DNA of 64,000 nucleotides from Apricaphanius iberus (lineage: Eukaryota; Chordata; Actinopteri; Cyprinodontiformes; Aphaniidae). The notes beneath the pieces are model-generated. The model was not told the origin of the DNA. It saw nothing but the letters and a program-made list of their open reading frames with translations, and made no database searches. The translations under genes were made by a program, and so were the position numbers. The DNA is taken from positions 5,392,001-5,456,000 of the forward strand of contig JAPXFQ010001662.1 in the NCBI GenBank assembly GCA_028564705.1. The letters are read 5' to 3'. Numbering within the stretch: position 1 is the first letter of the stretch; each line of letters begins with the position of its first letter. Of this stretch, positions 1 to 13,500 are shown in pieces.

Positions 1-2337
<2,337 letters not shown>

Positions 2338-3290
2338 GGCTTCAGGGAACAATTTTGCTTATGAAAAACAATTCTGTTGGTTTACTCTGAACAGACAATA
2401 AAGAGGCGGTGGGAATGCTTTAAGCAGAAATCGTCATGCTTGATTGCTGCTTCATTGATTATCTAGTCCTCTTTCTGAATCCAAGAAGACCTGAGAGGAA
2501 AAGAAGCATATTAATACATTTGTATCTAAAGGTCTGAACATGAAAACACACCCAACAGCAGACAAGCTAGCATTGTTTAGTGTTGCATTGTGAGGGAATA
2601 TCTGATAAGGCTGGGATATGCTGCAGCTTTTCTCAGATGTGGGACAATTGGCCTTTTATCATCTTTCCTGTAAGTCAGAGGAGCCCCCCACCGAGAGCCT
2701 GCAGAGAGGGAGCTGGTCCCCCTCCATACAGGATGTTTCCTTTAAGACTAAAGCAACAAGTGTGGAAATCTAATATTCAAGGTTTTTAAGAGGAGAGCAA
2801 CACATCAAAAAAAACCCGAGGGGTACTTTTACATTAAGTTAGCAACGCTTAAATTAACATTTTTCCCTTAAATGTGGGGTCAAGGTTCCAGTAAAATGTG
2901 ACTGCATCGTTTAGCAGAGTTCTTTTTAAAATAATTTTAACCCCCCTTTTTTTCGTGTGGCTTTTATCCGGCTGCTGCAGTCAGTATGAAGCTGCGCCGC
3001 CCCAAAAACAGTTCAACAGCTCTTTCCAAACACTTCTGATGATGTTCCACATCTTTCCAAAACAAGAGGGGAAAACCACCTCAACAACTGGGACAGAACA
3101 CAAGGAAAACTGAAAATCCACGCATTCTTACCTGTTATCTTTATGTTTTTTATGTGCTCAGAGGCGGTTTTTCCAGTTTAATTCAATTTCCACGCCTGCT
3201 CCGCTCCCGTTACTCTCTGGATGCCTTTTTCTCTGATGAGCAGCAGTAGAGTCAAGACGGCGCGTCTGGATATGTGGATTTCCGGTTAGA
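2338..3290 (-). other. ddah2: Predicted ddah2 5' UTR exons and promoter side
   Basis: On the minus strand a strong donor (AACAG/GTAAGA, exon side ending at 3132) is followed by a strong acceptor with a pyrimidine tract (CTTTTCCTCTCAG/G, exon beginning at 2490). This predicts a noncoding first exon of roughly 3132-3290, a 640-bp intron, and a second exon whose 5' UTR runs from 2490 to the ATG at 2337. The DNA around 3190-3290 is richer in GC and CpG than its surroundings, as expected near a promoter. The exact transcription start cannot be read from sequence. Confidence 0.45.
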
Positions 3291-3879
3291 CTTTTCAAAA
3301 ATAATGCAATTATTTTACCCGGAATGCAAACCTAAATTTGATGCTTCTTGATTTATTAGAAGTCAGGAAAAAAAATAATAACATCATAATTAATGTTTTC
3401 AAACGTTTCCTGACAGATCACTCAAACAGTTTGCTGGGTCTGGTTGCCATAATACATTAGGCCAGATTGGCTTTACAAACAGGAGGTGAATACAGATAGT
3501 CATGGAACACTAACCCAAAATGCCAAATCGAACAATAAATAATAAAAAGACAACGAATTAAAAGCAAATAATCAAAATATTTCAATACTTCTTGAGTTAT
3601 ATGGCTAACTAGCCCAGTCTCATCCTCTCCACCACCCGCTGCAGTGAACCAACTCATCCCAAAAATCAAATAGCTTGTTCCTAGTGCCACTGTGGACATT
3701 GCCTAAAAACTTTATCAGAAGCCATCAACAACTTTCTAAGTTATTCTGCTAACAAAAAAACAAATGAACAAATGAACCAACTCTGTTTAAACCTCGTTGG
3801 CAAAAGTAATAGTTATTTGTTGAGTAACTCACCAAAGTGAGTTTACATGCAGAAATAGAAATTTAAATTATTGCCTTAT
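3291..3879. other. Intergenic, no feature seen
   Basis: AT-rich DNA upstream of ddah2. The open frames here are short and show no splice structure or family motifs. Confidence 0.4.
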
Positions 3880-4166
3880 GGTGCGCTCAGACCGCAGGCT
3901 ATGTCAGTGTCAGCAACGTCAAGATTACATGTTAAGTCAATGGTTGAGGCCGTTGGAGGAGCGTCGCAGTTACTGCGGCCCTTTGTGATCGTTGGCTCCG
4001 TCAACTTTTCAAGCTTTTCCTTCTTCCAAGCTCATAACGCTAGCAACTCAGAAGAACAGCTAGTTGAACTTTTGACGGTCTCAACGCTCCTGACGCTGCT
4101 CTTACTCCTTCTGATTCCCTTACGGGGCACATGTCGCTGTCTAGCATGGCGGAGTGGAACGCACTT
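3880..4166. mobile_element. MITE-like element, family A copy 1
   Basis: A GC-richer 0.29-kb block with imperfect terminal inverted repeats: left end GGTGCGCTCAGACC, right end GGAGTGGAACGCACTT. Several internal stretches (CAAGATTACA near the left; the CTAG..GAACTTTTGAC run near the middle) recur in the same order in the element at 18861-19291, so the two are copies of one family. The terminal style (GTGCGTTC) resembles common teleost non-autonomous DNA transposons, but the superfamily is not certain. The 100-residue frame across it is not a gene. Confidence 0.5.
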
Positions 4167-6834
4167 CATTTAATAATTTGGTTTTCTGAATGACACGTAA
4201 ATTGGGATTGGACCCTCAACTCTGCTAAGCCATTAGTCCGATTTCTGCTGAAATCTCGATTTAGATGTTCACGTAAACGTACTGAATGATCATAACATCT
4301 GGTTTAATAGTTAAGCTATGTATTTAACTAATCTAACCAGACAGACAAAACATTAAGGTTATGTGCTAATTCCGGTATTTTAATCATTTAATAAACAATA
4401 TGCAGATAAAAAATGTCAATACAACTATTTAAAGAAGAAGTAAAAATGTTACAAATTAAGTTTTTCTCTCAAAATAAATATGCACATTACAGGAAGAGAT
4501 CGGTTACCCTTGTGCTTTTATTGTTTGAAGCACTGTTGCATGACTTCCGGTTTCGTCATATATTTGGAGGTGGCTTGATACAGCTGCTTTCCCGGCGCCC
4601 CCCATCCCCCACCGTCCTGCCCAGACTCAATCAGCTTTGATTTGAGGTGTCACAGACGCTGTTTTAAATCTCAGTACTTCCTAATTAGTCACGATCACTG
4701 CAGGAGCCAAACTGTTTTTCCAATACTTACTCCAATATTTAATCACTGTAAATAATTAAGAATTAACTTGTGACTCGTTGAAGCAAAAATATGGATGTCG
4801 TTCTTAATTTAATATGCATAAAGTCGGTAAGTTAAAATGTAATTTCAGTAAATGAATAAATATGACAAAAATCTATTAGGTGTTGACCAAATGTGAAGAA
4901 ATCTGACACAGTTGTTCTTATTTCAAAAATATGAAATAAGGAAAAGGTGTAAATAATTATTAAAGTAAGTTGGAAGTTTCCACGTATGAGCATGATTGCA
5001 CAGAGATGTAAAAAACGCAAAAATAATACATATAAAAAAAAGGAGGAAATGCAGAATCCCCCAAAACGATGTGAAATTATCAAAATCTGAGTTAAAATGA
5101 CCAAATTAATTTTATATATTATCAAATACTTGCCAGAAAAAAAATAGCCTGAAACAAGGCATTATGAATAATCGATGTTAAACTATTTATGTTAAGGAGG
5201 GAAAAAAGAGCAAAATGTTTACAGCAGTAAAAAATTCCAGAAAGAACCATAAGAAATGCAAAAAAAAAAAAGAAAGAAAAAAAAAAGTAAGATTGCAAAG
5301 AGGACATAAAAGTGTCATACAGCCAAGGACACAAAAATCAAACTGTAACTTAAAATGTGACAAAGAATTTAGAAAGAAACAAACCAACTATAATCATGAA
5401 GGAGCACATTCACATAAAATGTAAACAATCAAAACAAAAAACTAATTAAATTTGGATCTATTTTCTCTTCATTGTGTTTGGGCTCTTTCTTTTCAAATAT
5501 ATGGTGACTTTCCTACACAAATGCCACAAGATTTCTAAAGGGGCTTACATCAACAAAAGCTTAACGTTTTGGACTCCACTGTTGTAGCCTCCTTTTGTCT
5601 CAGGCGACTGAATTAAAGACAGATTTGTGTTTTTCAGCGATTAGGGACGCCTCTTAATGTCCCCCCTCTATAATCCTGAATCACTGTTTACATCAGGGCA
5701 GCAGCTGTCTAGGTTCTACATGAAGGCGGTTTGCAAAAATCAGATACGTTTTAATAGATTAGGGAATGCATGCCGGCTTCTTGAGTCATTTTGGTGTTTC
5801 AGTTTGTGACAAAGCAAAAAATAATCTGTCCCTTTCTGAAATGTGGGTCAAATGCTGTGGTGACAGTGAGGTTGCCTAATCTGAAACCAGATGAGTAATG
5901 AAATTTGAACACTGTTTCATGAAATCGTATAGTTTTCCCAATTATTTTTGTTTTTTTAGCAGGAAAGGATTCACTGAATTTAATGAGGTGCAAATATTCC
6001 CTTCTAGTGACTGGGCTGAGTTACTGCAACGTGAGGTTGGACTGAGGCAGAGAGGGGAAGCAGACAGAAAATGTGAGGTGGATTTAACAGAACAGGGACG
6101 TGTGGAGGGATGGAGGATGGTAGGCAGAAGCCGCAGACGGGATTAAAGGATCCCATCTGTCCAACGTGATCCTGCAGAAAGCAAACAAAACATACACAGA
6201 CAACACAGAATCTGTCTACCCAAAGAAAGCAATATTCTATTTATTTAATATTGTTTTTATTGTTTAAAGAAGGATTTCATTGTATTTTTTATTTCTAATC
6301 TTGAAGGCAGGCTGCTTTTTTAGGTTAAGTAGCATGAAAAAATTATTGAAGATGAGGTCAGAGTTAAAACAAACTCTGCAAACCTGTCATTGATTCTTAA
6401 TAAATATCCAAACCAGTTGACTAGCTATGCATACAACTAGTGCCAGCCCAAGGCGTAAATTAACTATAACCTGTGGCTTAAAGCTTCCAGGCCACCAGGG
6501 GGCTCCCAACAATGCTTATCTTACTATGTAGAATGCAGATGTCAAAACTTCATATAATATCTATGAAGAATGCTGCTTTTAAATTCACTCTGAAAATATG
6601 ATGGAAATAATAAATAATCTAAGATTTAAATACAATTTTTATGAAAAATTTACTAAAGAGAGACCAAAGATGGATAGTTTTTTACTCATTACACTTTACA
6701 AAATAGCTCGAGTTCGGTCAGTCACATTGAGGAGCACTTTTCACAAAAACATTGCTGTTTTTGTTTGAATTTGCGAGTCCAAACGACACTGCATTTACAC
6801 AAGATCTGTTCTCGTTGAAAACAATGTAGTACAT
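4167..6834. other. AT-rich intergenic DNA, no gene seen
   Basis: Long A-rich and T-rich runs (for example around 5030-5050 and 5260-5290) give low-complexity lysine- or phenylalanine-rich frames that are not genes. No exon pair with credible splice sites and no repeat with clear ends was recognised. Confidence 0.4.
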
Positions 6835-7220
6835 ATGCCTGGCCTTTAGATGGCAGTGTGCGCGTTGTATGCAGTGTTCTAGGGTTTCCCCCTCATTACC
6901 CGGAAGAGAAACATCTGTAGTCAGAAGAAAACTAACAATGGCGGCTTCTCTACATACAATACAATAACTTTAGAAGCTGCATCAGCAGAAACAGCATACA
7001 AGGATCTGCCAGTGTCGTTCTTTCTTCACGCCGTTTGCAAATCGAAGAATGGCGGAGTGCGCAAGTCCAAAATGCCGTGGGCAGCTAGAGGGGATGTCAT
7101 TGTTTTCAAAGGTCCCCAGCCTTTCGGTTTACATGACAACGAATCACCCAGCATTGTCAGATACTCTGGAACCCATTTTCGAAAGGTTGAATCTTTGCCT
7201 CCCCGTCACCCCATTCTCCT
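6835..7220. repeat. Probable interspersed repeat, unclassified
   Basis: The block from about 6835 to 7220 is richer in GC and CpG than its flanks and has a composition I associate with teleost non-autonomous DNA elements (phrases such as GGTTTACATGACAACG). Clear terminal repeats were not found. Two overlapping frames of 70-81 residues cross it and neither looks like a protein. Confidence 0.3.
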
Positions 7221-7319
7221 CTAAACGACAGGCTGAATCGCCAAGAAAAATCTTCATTTGGCTCAAAAAACATTGTTGTGTAAAGTGCCCTTGAGTAGAG
7301 AAGATCTGTGAAAATCGAT

Positions 7320-7875
7320 TTTCCAGTCTTGCCACAGATTCTTGAACTGTGAACTTTGACTAGGCCATTCTCACAGATGACTAAGCTTTCTCATCCATTC
7401 ATTTATGACTCTGGCTGTATGTTTATGGCAAACCTTTCTGTGCCCAAGACTGCCCTCTATTGAGCTTCATCTGTCCTCCTATCTTAATTCACCAACGTCT
7501 CTCACTGTGCTGAAAAAAAAAGCACCCCCACAGCATGATGCTGCCACCACCGTGTTTCATGGTAGAAACTGTTTTTCATTGTTTTCTGCAGCATTACTCC
7601 TCCCCAACATACAGTATTTTGCATGTTGGACATAAAGTTCAAACTAGGTCTCATTTCACAAGATATGTTTGCAGCAAGCCAAGCAGGTTTGTGGCAAACT
7701 CCAAGTTGCTCATAGTTCTCTGTGGTGTTCTCTGTGTTCCATATTTGTAGAGTTCATGAATAATAGTTTTCTTGTGAACAGATGTGGATTCAGTTGTAAT
7801 TGGTTTATCAAATCACATTATGCTTTGCACCTCAAACTAATTTGGAACAGCTCACAACACTCCAACTATTGTGAC
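7320..7875 (-). mobile_element. Decayed Tc1/mariner-like transposon, antisense
   Basis: Read on the minus strand this resembles the transposase-coding DNA of the common fish Tc1-like families. The plus strand shows GACTTTGACTAGGCCATTCT, CTGGCTGTATGTTT, CCACAGCATGATGCTGCC and CACCGTGTTTCATGG in the order expected for an antisense copy. The last two correspond to the conserved block around the Tc1 second catalytic Asp region. Frameshifts and small indels have destroyed the frame. Terminal repeats were not recognised. Confidence 0.65.
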
Positions 7876-8460
7876 AATTTTTTTATCTTTAACTCTGACT
7901 AAAAAAAAGAAAATTTAAGAGAAGTCTGTTTCTATTTTTTAAGAATCTGTTCTGAGTTCTGTGTAATTAAAGGGAAGAGAGCTTATTGAGTCCGGCTTTC
8001 TGTTTGACTCGCTCTGTCACAAGACTTCAGTCAGCAGACGGTCTTGCCTGCAGCCCTCACGTCTCCCATTACGGCCTGAAGGATAACTCAGTTAAACCGG
8101 CTCACTGACCCGCTGTTCCTTCACAACATGCTGACTTTCCCTCATTATCTGCTGACTCTCTCTTTGCTCCCTGCTGACTTCATTGCTGTCTGACTTCCTT
8201 CATTGCATGTAAAAAGTAACAATCATTTTTTGTTTGCTTTTAGATCAATCTTGACTCAAACTGATAAACTGAACCTTTAATATTAACATAACACAAACAC
8301 ATGCATCAAACTCTTCAGCTACTTCTCTTCTCACTCAAAAGAGAAGTAGATCCAAGGTATACTTTTTGGGATATTTTTGTTTGGCTGGAAAACCTCGCAA
8401 TGAATCCTGTTGCTTCTACATTTCTGAGCCAACCTTGATTGTTAAGGTATATATGAGGTA
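7876..8460. other. Intergenic, no feature seen
   Basis: Mixed-composition DNA with no gene evidence. A slightly GC-richer patch lies around 7990-8170, without open frame, splice sites or recognised repeat. Confidence 0.35.
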
Positions 8461-8500
8461 GGTAGATAGATAGATACTTTATTTATTCCAAAAGAAGGGG
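8459..8500. repeat. LINE-tail-like (GATA)n plus TACTTTATTTATTCC fragment
   Basis: Repeats of TAGA are followed by TACTTTATTTATTCC. This combination is typical of the antisense 3' tail of fish non-LTR retrotransposons ending in a tetranucleotide run. Only the tail is present, so the LINE family cannot be named. It abuts the TC/TA microsatellite. Confidence 0.45.
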
Positions 8501-8506
8501 GAAATA

Positions 8507-8523
8507 TCTCTCTCTCTCATTCT

Positions 8524-8605
<82 letters not shown>
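8507..8605. repeat. Compound (TC)n(TA)n microsatellite
   Basis: An almost uninterrupted TC run from about 8507 to 8577, with two small interruptions near 8519 and 8529, passes directly into a TA run ending at about 8605. The minus-strand frame through it encodes alternating Arg-Glu and is an artefact. Confidence 0.95.
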
Positions 8606-8607
<2 letters not shown>

Positions 8608-8929
8608 GTGGTATTGATTTATATTCGTATGGGAATAAGATTTAGACCATATTGGTATACTGGATATTGGTATATCAGCATATAGGATATCAATAAAAAA
8701 AGTGAAAATCATAAAATGCAGTTTATTTTCAGAGTATTTATCTTCTAAATTAACATAAAGCAAATTGTAAAGTAGAAGTACAATTATTGTTTCCTCATTC
8801 TTCAATAATAGAATTTTAAAAGCTTTGCTGAGCATTTGTAGTTGGCTCCCTTTATTCCAAAACCCCTTAACAAAAATAGTGAAAGTGACCTAATTGGTAA
8901 AGAAACAACAGCTGTGTGTAATTTAAAGT

Positions 8930-9290
8930 CAGAAATTACATTAATTTATAGTCCTACGAGCTGATCCAGCTGTTCTGTGAAGACCTCAGAAATTTGCAAG
9001 AGAACCATAGAGGCAAAAATCATAATGAAGATAGAGGAAGTCAGGGAGAACTCTGAAGGAGCTGCTTAGATCCACAGCTCAGGTGGGAGAACCTGTTGAT
9101 ATGGCCGTTAGGTGTGTAGTCCTTAAAACGGCCTTTCATGAAAAGTGGCAATGAGAAAACCATGAACACATCACACCCACAATGGAACATGGGAGCGGCA
9201 GTATCATGCTGAGGCATGCTTTTCTTCAGCAGGAAAAAGATCAGACTTTATGGAATGATGGATGCAGCAGAAACCGGCAGACTGTCCCTA
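8930..9290 (+). mobile_element. Decayed Tc1/mariner-like transposon
   Basis: Phrases in order on the plus strand (GATCCACAGCTCAGGTGGGA, GCGGCAGTATCATGCTGAGG, TTTTCTTCAGCAGG, GATGGATGCAGC) correspond to conserved stretches of fish Tc1-like transposase genes. The reading frame is broken throughout and neither terminal repeat is recognised. Part of the element seems deleted between about 9110 and 9180. Confidence 0.6.
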
Positions 9291-9742
9291 AACAAGGATG
9301 TCATTTAATTTAAAACTAGTCTGAAAAATTATTTATTATTCAGAGATTTACGTTTCTATGACACTAAAATAATCTTTGAAGAGTACACAGATTTTCTCAT
9401 AATCGATTTCCTTTCCTTCCCAATCCCAACACTTTTTTTCCAGACTTTTCAGAAACCTGCAAGGGAACAATGCAGGGAAAAGTCCTGACAGATGACTCAT
9501 TCTTCAGCTAGTAGCTGTTTGCAACTAAATTTCTTGGTGCTAAAATGCCATTTTATGTTTTTTTTCCAGGATTCAGCTGGAACAAATAGTGTCTTTGGAG
9601 CTGCTGGAGGCAAAGTGTCTAAAGATCCAATGGAAGATGATTCCTCCCTAAGCTGTCATGGCTAACTCATCCATCAAGTTTAACAACATGCTATGGCTGA
9701 ATGGCCTACAGAAAGGCTGAGCAAGTCTTAAAGACTCTACAG

Positions 9743-9923
9743 CAGGGTTTCCCAAATCCAGTGTCAGATATGCTCAGCTGATTCAAAATGTCCGACTTCC
9801 TCCTCAGCATGGCAAAGTTCTGCAGAGGCTTGCTAACGAGCCGTCGTTTGATTCTGGTGTGTTGAACCAGGAAACGAACTAAACATGCAGGACACTGGCC
9901 CTCGACGCCTGGATTTGGCAAAA
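9743..9923. mobile_element. hAT-type MITE, family B copy 1
   Basis: The 181-bp element starts CAGGGTTTCCCAAATCC and ends GGATTTGGCAAAA, giving an inverted repeat. It is flanked by the same 8-bp word CTCTACAG at 9735-9742 and 9924-9931. An 8-bp target duplication and a CAGGGTTTCCC end point to the hAT superfamily. The right terminus appears worn. Related copies are at 22874-23047 and, cut by the window edge, at 63953-64000. Confidence 0.7.
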
Positions 9924-10429
9924 CTCTACAGGGAGTCTGGCTCCTTGTAGTACTATAAATTGATGTAAATTCTAAGACTTTGGGACTTTTCGGCTTGAAA
10001 TCTCGTTGAGTTATAAATGTTTCAGACTTTCTGATCCAAACTTTTCCATTTTGTTACTTTAATCACTTCTTTTTTCTGCTTTTATCATGAGTTTTTAATT
10101 ATTAATATATTTCAATTTGCCTAGCAGCTCTCATCCTCTTTTAGCATCTTTTCTCTTGATTTAATGGCTGTGATAGGGCGGCGAGATGAGCTTCATGCAA
10201 ACATGAAAACTAACTTCATACGAGATAAAAATGCGACATTTTTTAGATGTGTCTTTTTAGCATGTCAGCTGTTTACAATTATCTCTCCAAATCCAATTTG
10301 AAACTCCCAGGAGGAGATGCTTACTGCCAGTGTGTCCCGACTGGACAAAGAGGACAAGAGTGAGGAAAAGCTCAGGTGATCTGAAGACAGACACACCGAA
10401 GGAACAACCTCTTATCAGATTTATGAGAA

Positions 10430-10436
10430 TATAAAA
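10430..10436 (+). promoter_or_regulatory. Candidate TATA box for the plus-strand Ly6 gene
   Basis: TATAAAA lies about 120 bp upstream of the ATG at 10555, a reasonable distance for a short 5' UTR. No experimental start site is known here. Confidence 0.35.
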
Positions 10437-10554
10437 AGTAGTCAGCAAAAATTAGAGGAGAAATTAAATTAGGGAATGAGATAGAGGACGCATCAGATCA
10501 AGCTGAAAAGTTTTCCACTTGGAAAACTGTGTAGAGGGATTTTAAGGAAGCATC

Positions 10555-13500
10555 ATGGCTCGTTTACAGCTTCTAATTGGACTGCTGAGTTGTCTTCATT
10601 TGGCAGGTATGAATTTTACCTTCAGGAAAGTGATCTGAAGGTTTTTAGTTGCTCTGTTTCTAATTTAGCTCATTTAAGCTTTGTGTTTTGTGTGCATCAG
10701 TGGAAAAAAATCTCTCCTGTACAAATTTTTAGGGTCAAACTGGGAGACGAAAATGCTGTATAAAGGTTTTACTAAAGGTCTTAAATGTGACTCCGTTGCA
10801 GAAAAATAATGTCTAGGTTATACCGGCCTGGAGAGTTTTAACAGAAAAACAAACATTTGTATTCTTTCTCTCAATTTTGTAGCTCACAAGAGTGAATGTA
10901 AATTCATTTTCAGTATATTTCATTGGAGAAGACTCTAAATACCAAAAATTATGTTTTTTTCTGTTGTGTAAATTAACAGAAGACATTTGTGCATATGTTC
11001 ATGTGCAGAACATTCAATACATGGGGGAATTAAATTTGTAATATCCACATTCCTCTGCTAATGTTATGGCTTCTAAACTATAGTTTGAGGGAAAATTGTT
11101 GTAAAATGTGATTGTTTGTGTTTCATTAATTCATTTTATTTTGGCTGAAAATAAACTAGGTAATAATTAAGGCAGAAATGTCTAGTGTTGTGTTTTAACT
11201 ACTTTGACACTATATTAGATTTTATTAAAAAAACTACAAAAACACAATACAGGTGTTGGAAAAGAAAAAACAGAGCATGAGATTAAAGCATTGGTTGTGC
11301 TGGGTGAGATTAAATAATTCAATTATTCTTAGTCATCCTTTTTTATACTTTATACCAGCTTCACCCGGAACACAATAGTGTAGCTGAAGGGTCATCGTTT
11401 TTTGTGACAGATTAACTGAAAAAAAAAAAAAAATTTTGTTTAAAATAGAAATCATGAAAAACTGATACTTTGTCTGTGTGACATTTGATTTAATTTAGCG
11501 TCCAGTCTTCCTTTCGTAGGAGCCTATAAACCTGCTCACTTCTTTGCCAGATTGTGAGGAAAACGCCTGTCAAAAGCCCCAAACAGTTTCATTGTGAAAA
11601 CAACTTCTGGCTTGTGGCAAGGCATTCCAAAAATCTATTATTAAAACTAAAGAAGACAACCAACACGATGCTTTTGGTAGTACAGTTTTTGTACCAAACT
11701 TAGTTTGGAGGATTTTGCTGCAAAACTTCCCGGTTGGTTACATCACACCATGAGAAAACCTGCAAGGTTTCGGGAATACTTGGCCATCCTGAAAAGGATG
11801 AAAAATCTGAGCCACTGTTCCTGTCCTACATTCATTTCTAGATCTTTTTGCCACAACAGTCTTACACTTATGAATTTCTCACTAGATGACAGTTTGGTTA
11901 ATTCATAAAAAACTTGAAGCTAGTCTTTGTTCTTGTGGTAGATTCAAGTAACTTACATAATTTATTTCTAGTTATTGTATTCAGTTATTACCTTCCATAT
12001 TTAATTTCTCCTCGAGGAGTGACAACTTAATTTTAATAGAACAAAAATCCCCTTTTTATAATAAAAGGTTAATAATTAAACGTAAAAGAAATTGACATGT
12101 AACTCTTTTGAAATAATGCATGACAGTGTTCTCTTTGTTAAATGAAGTAATTGAATCATTCATGATTCAAAAACAGTACTACAAGTGGGATTAAACTTTT
12201 GAGAAAAATAATAAATTTGTCTGAAAATATTGTTAATGTTGGCTTTTTATTAAATCACACAATATCTAACTTTTTTATTCAGTCATATTTCATACAATGG
12301 TGTCTTATAGCCCTTCGGATTTATACTAAGTATTTAAACTTAAATTAATTTTTGTATGTTTTAAAAAATAATTTATTCTGACTTATTTAGTCTAGTTCTT
12401 GTTTATAAAATAACTTTAAAGATATTTTTCCGAACATAATTTGGTCCTCGAGGGGGCACCAATGAGTTTACTTTATCTGTCTGCTGACTAAATACGTCTA
12501 AATGCGATCTGCTTAGGAGTTGTTTATGTGACAGAAATTATGCATATAGTTAACTTAAAACAGTGCATTTTTCCTCCCCAGGCTGTTTGAAGTGTTATAC
12601 CTGTATGTTTCCAGCCATTTCTCCCATGGACTGCTTGAAGTTTCCTCTGGAGTGTCCTGCAGGTCAGCGCTGCCTCTCCAGCGTGGCTACAGGAAGGCAA
12701 GGTCAGATCCAGATGTTTGTCTTTATTCATATAAAAAAAAAAAAACAGATGTCTATTAAAGGCATGTTGTTTAGAAAACTTTATAGGACTAAGAATTGTA
12801 CCAGTCTTTTTCCATACGCATCAGAGCTTTGAATCCTTTGTGGGTCACAGTTGATGTTTGATTTTGAATCAAGTCTTCTCTACTGCAGTGCAAGAAAGCA
12901 AATATTGTAACTGGTTTTCTCTGTGGTGACACTAAACAAGCGAACAAGACATCTTTTTTGCATCAGGCTGGCTGACAGCTCACTGAAAGATGTCATGTTA
13001 ATAAATCATCTAAAAATAACCCTGACATCTCTGCCAAAACATTCCTTTTACAGAGGTAAAAGAACTCCACCTGTGTTTATAATTTATAACACAATCTTAC
13101 CAATAACTAATACCTTTTTCACAGTGATTACTTTCAACTTTAAAACATCAATAAAATGTGCTTGTTTTGTAGTTTAATTTGATATTTATTTTTTTATTTG
13201 AGCCATGAGTTCATATTTAGCAGTAGCAGAGAAATAAGCACCAGCAAGACCAAAGCAAAACATTTAATGCAAACACTAGATATTAAACGGTTACATAATG
13301 AGAAAACTTCTAGAAAACAAATTAAAAGGTGAAGATAAGGTTCTGAAGTACTCATACAGGTAAATCTAGGTCTACCAAAAACTTTAAACTGTACTTTAAC
13401 AGATTTTTAAAACTGAAAATGAGACAATGAATTGAATTTAGGTGTAAATAAAAAAGGTTTTCTCTAAATGGAAAAAAGATCAGAAACATGACTGCCTTCT

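Noticed and set aside
8479..8835. 118-residue minus-strand frame with alternating Arg-Glu and Tyr-Ile
   Set aside because: It is the translation of the (TC)n(TA)n microsatellite.
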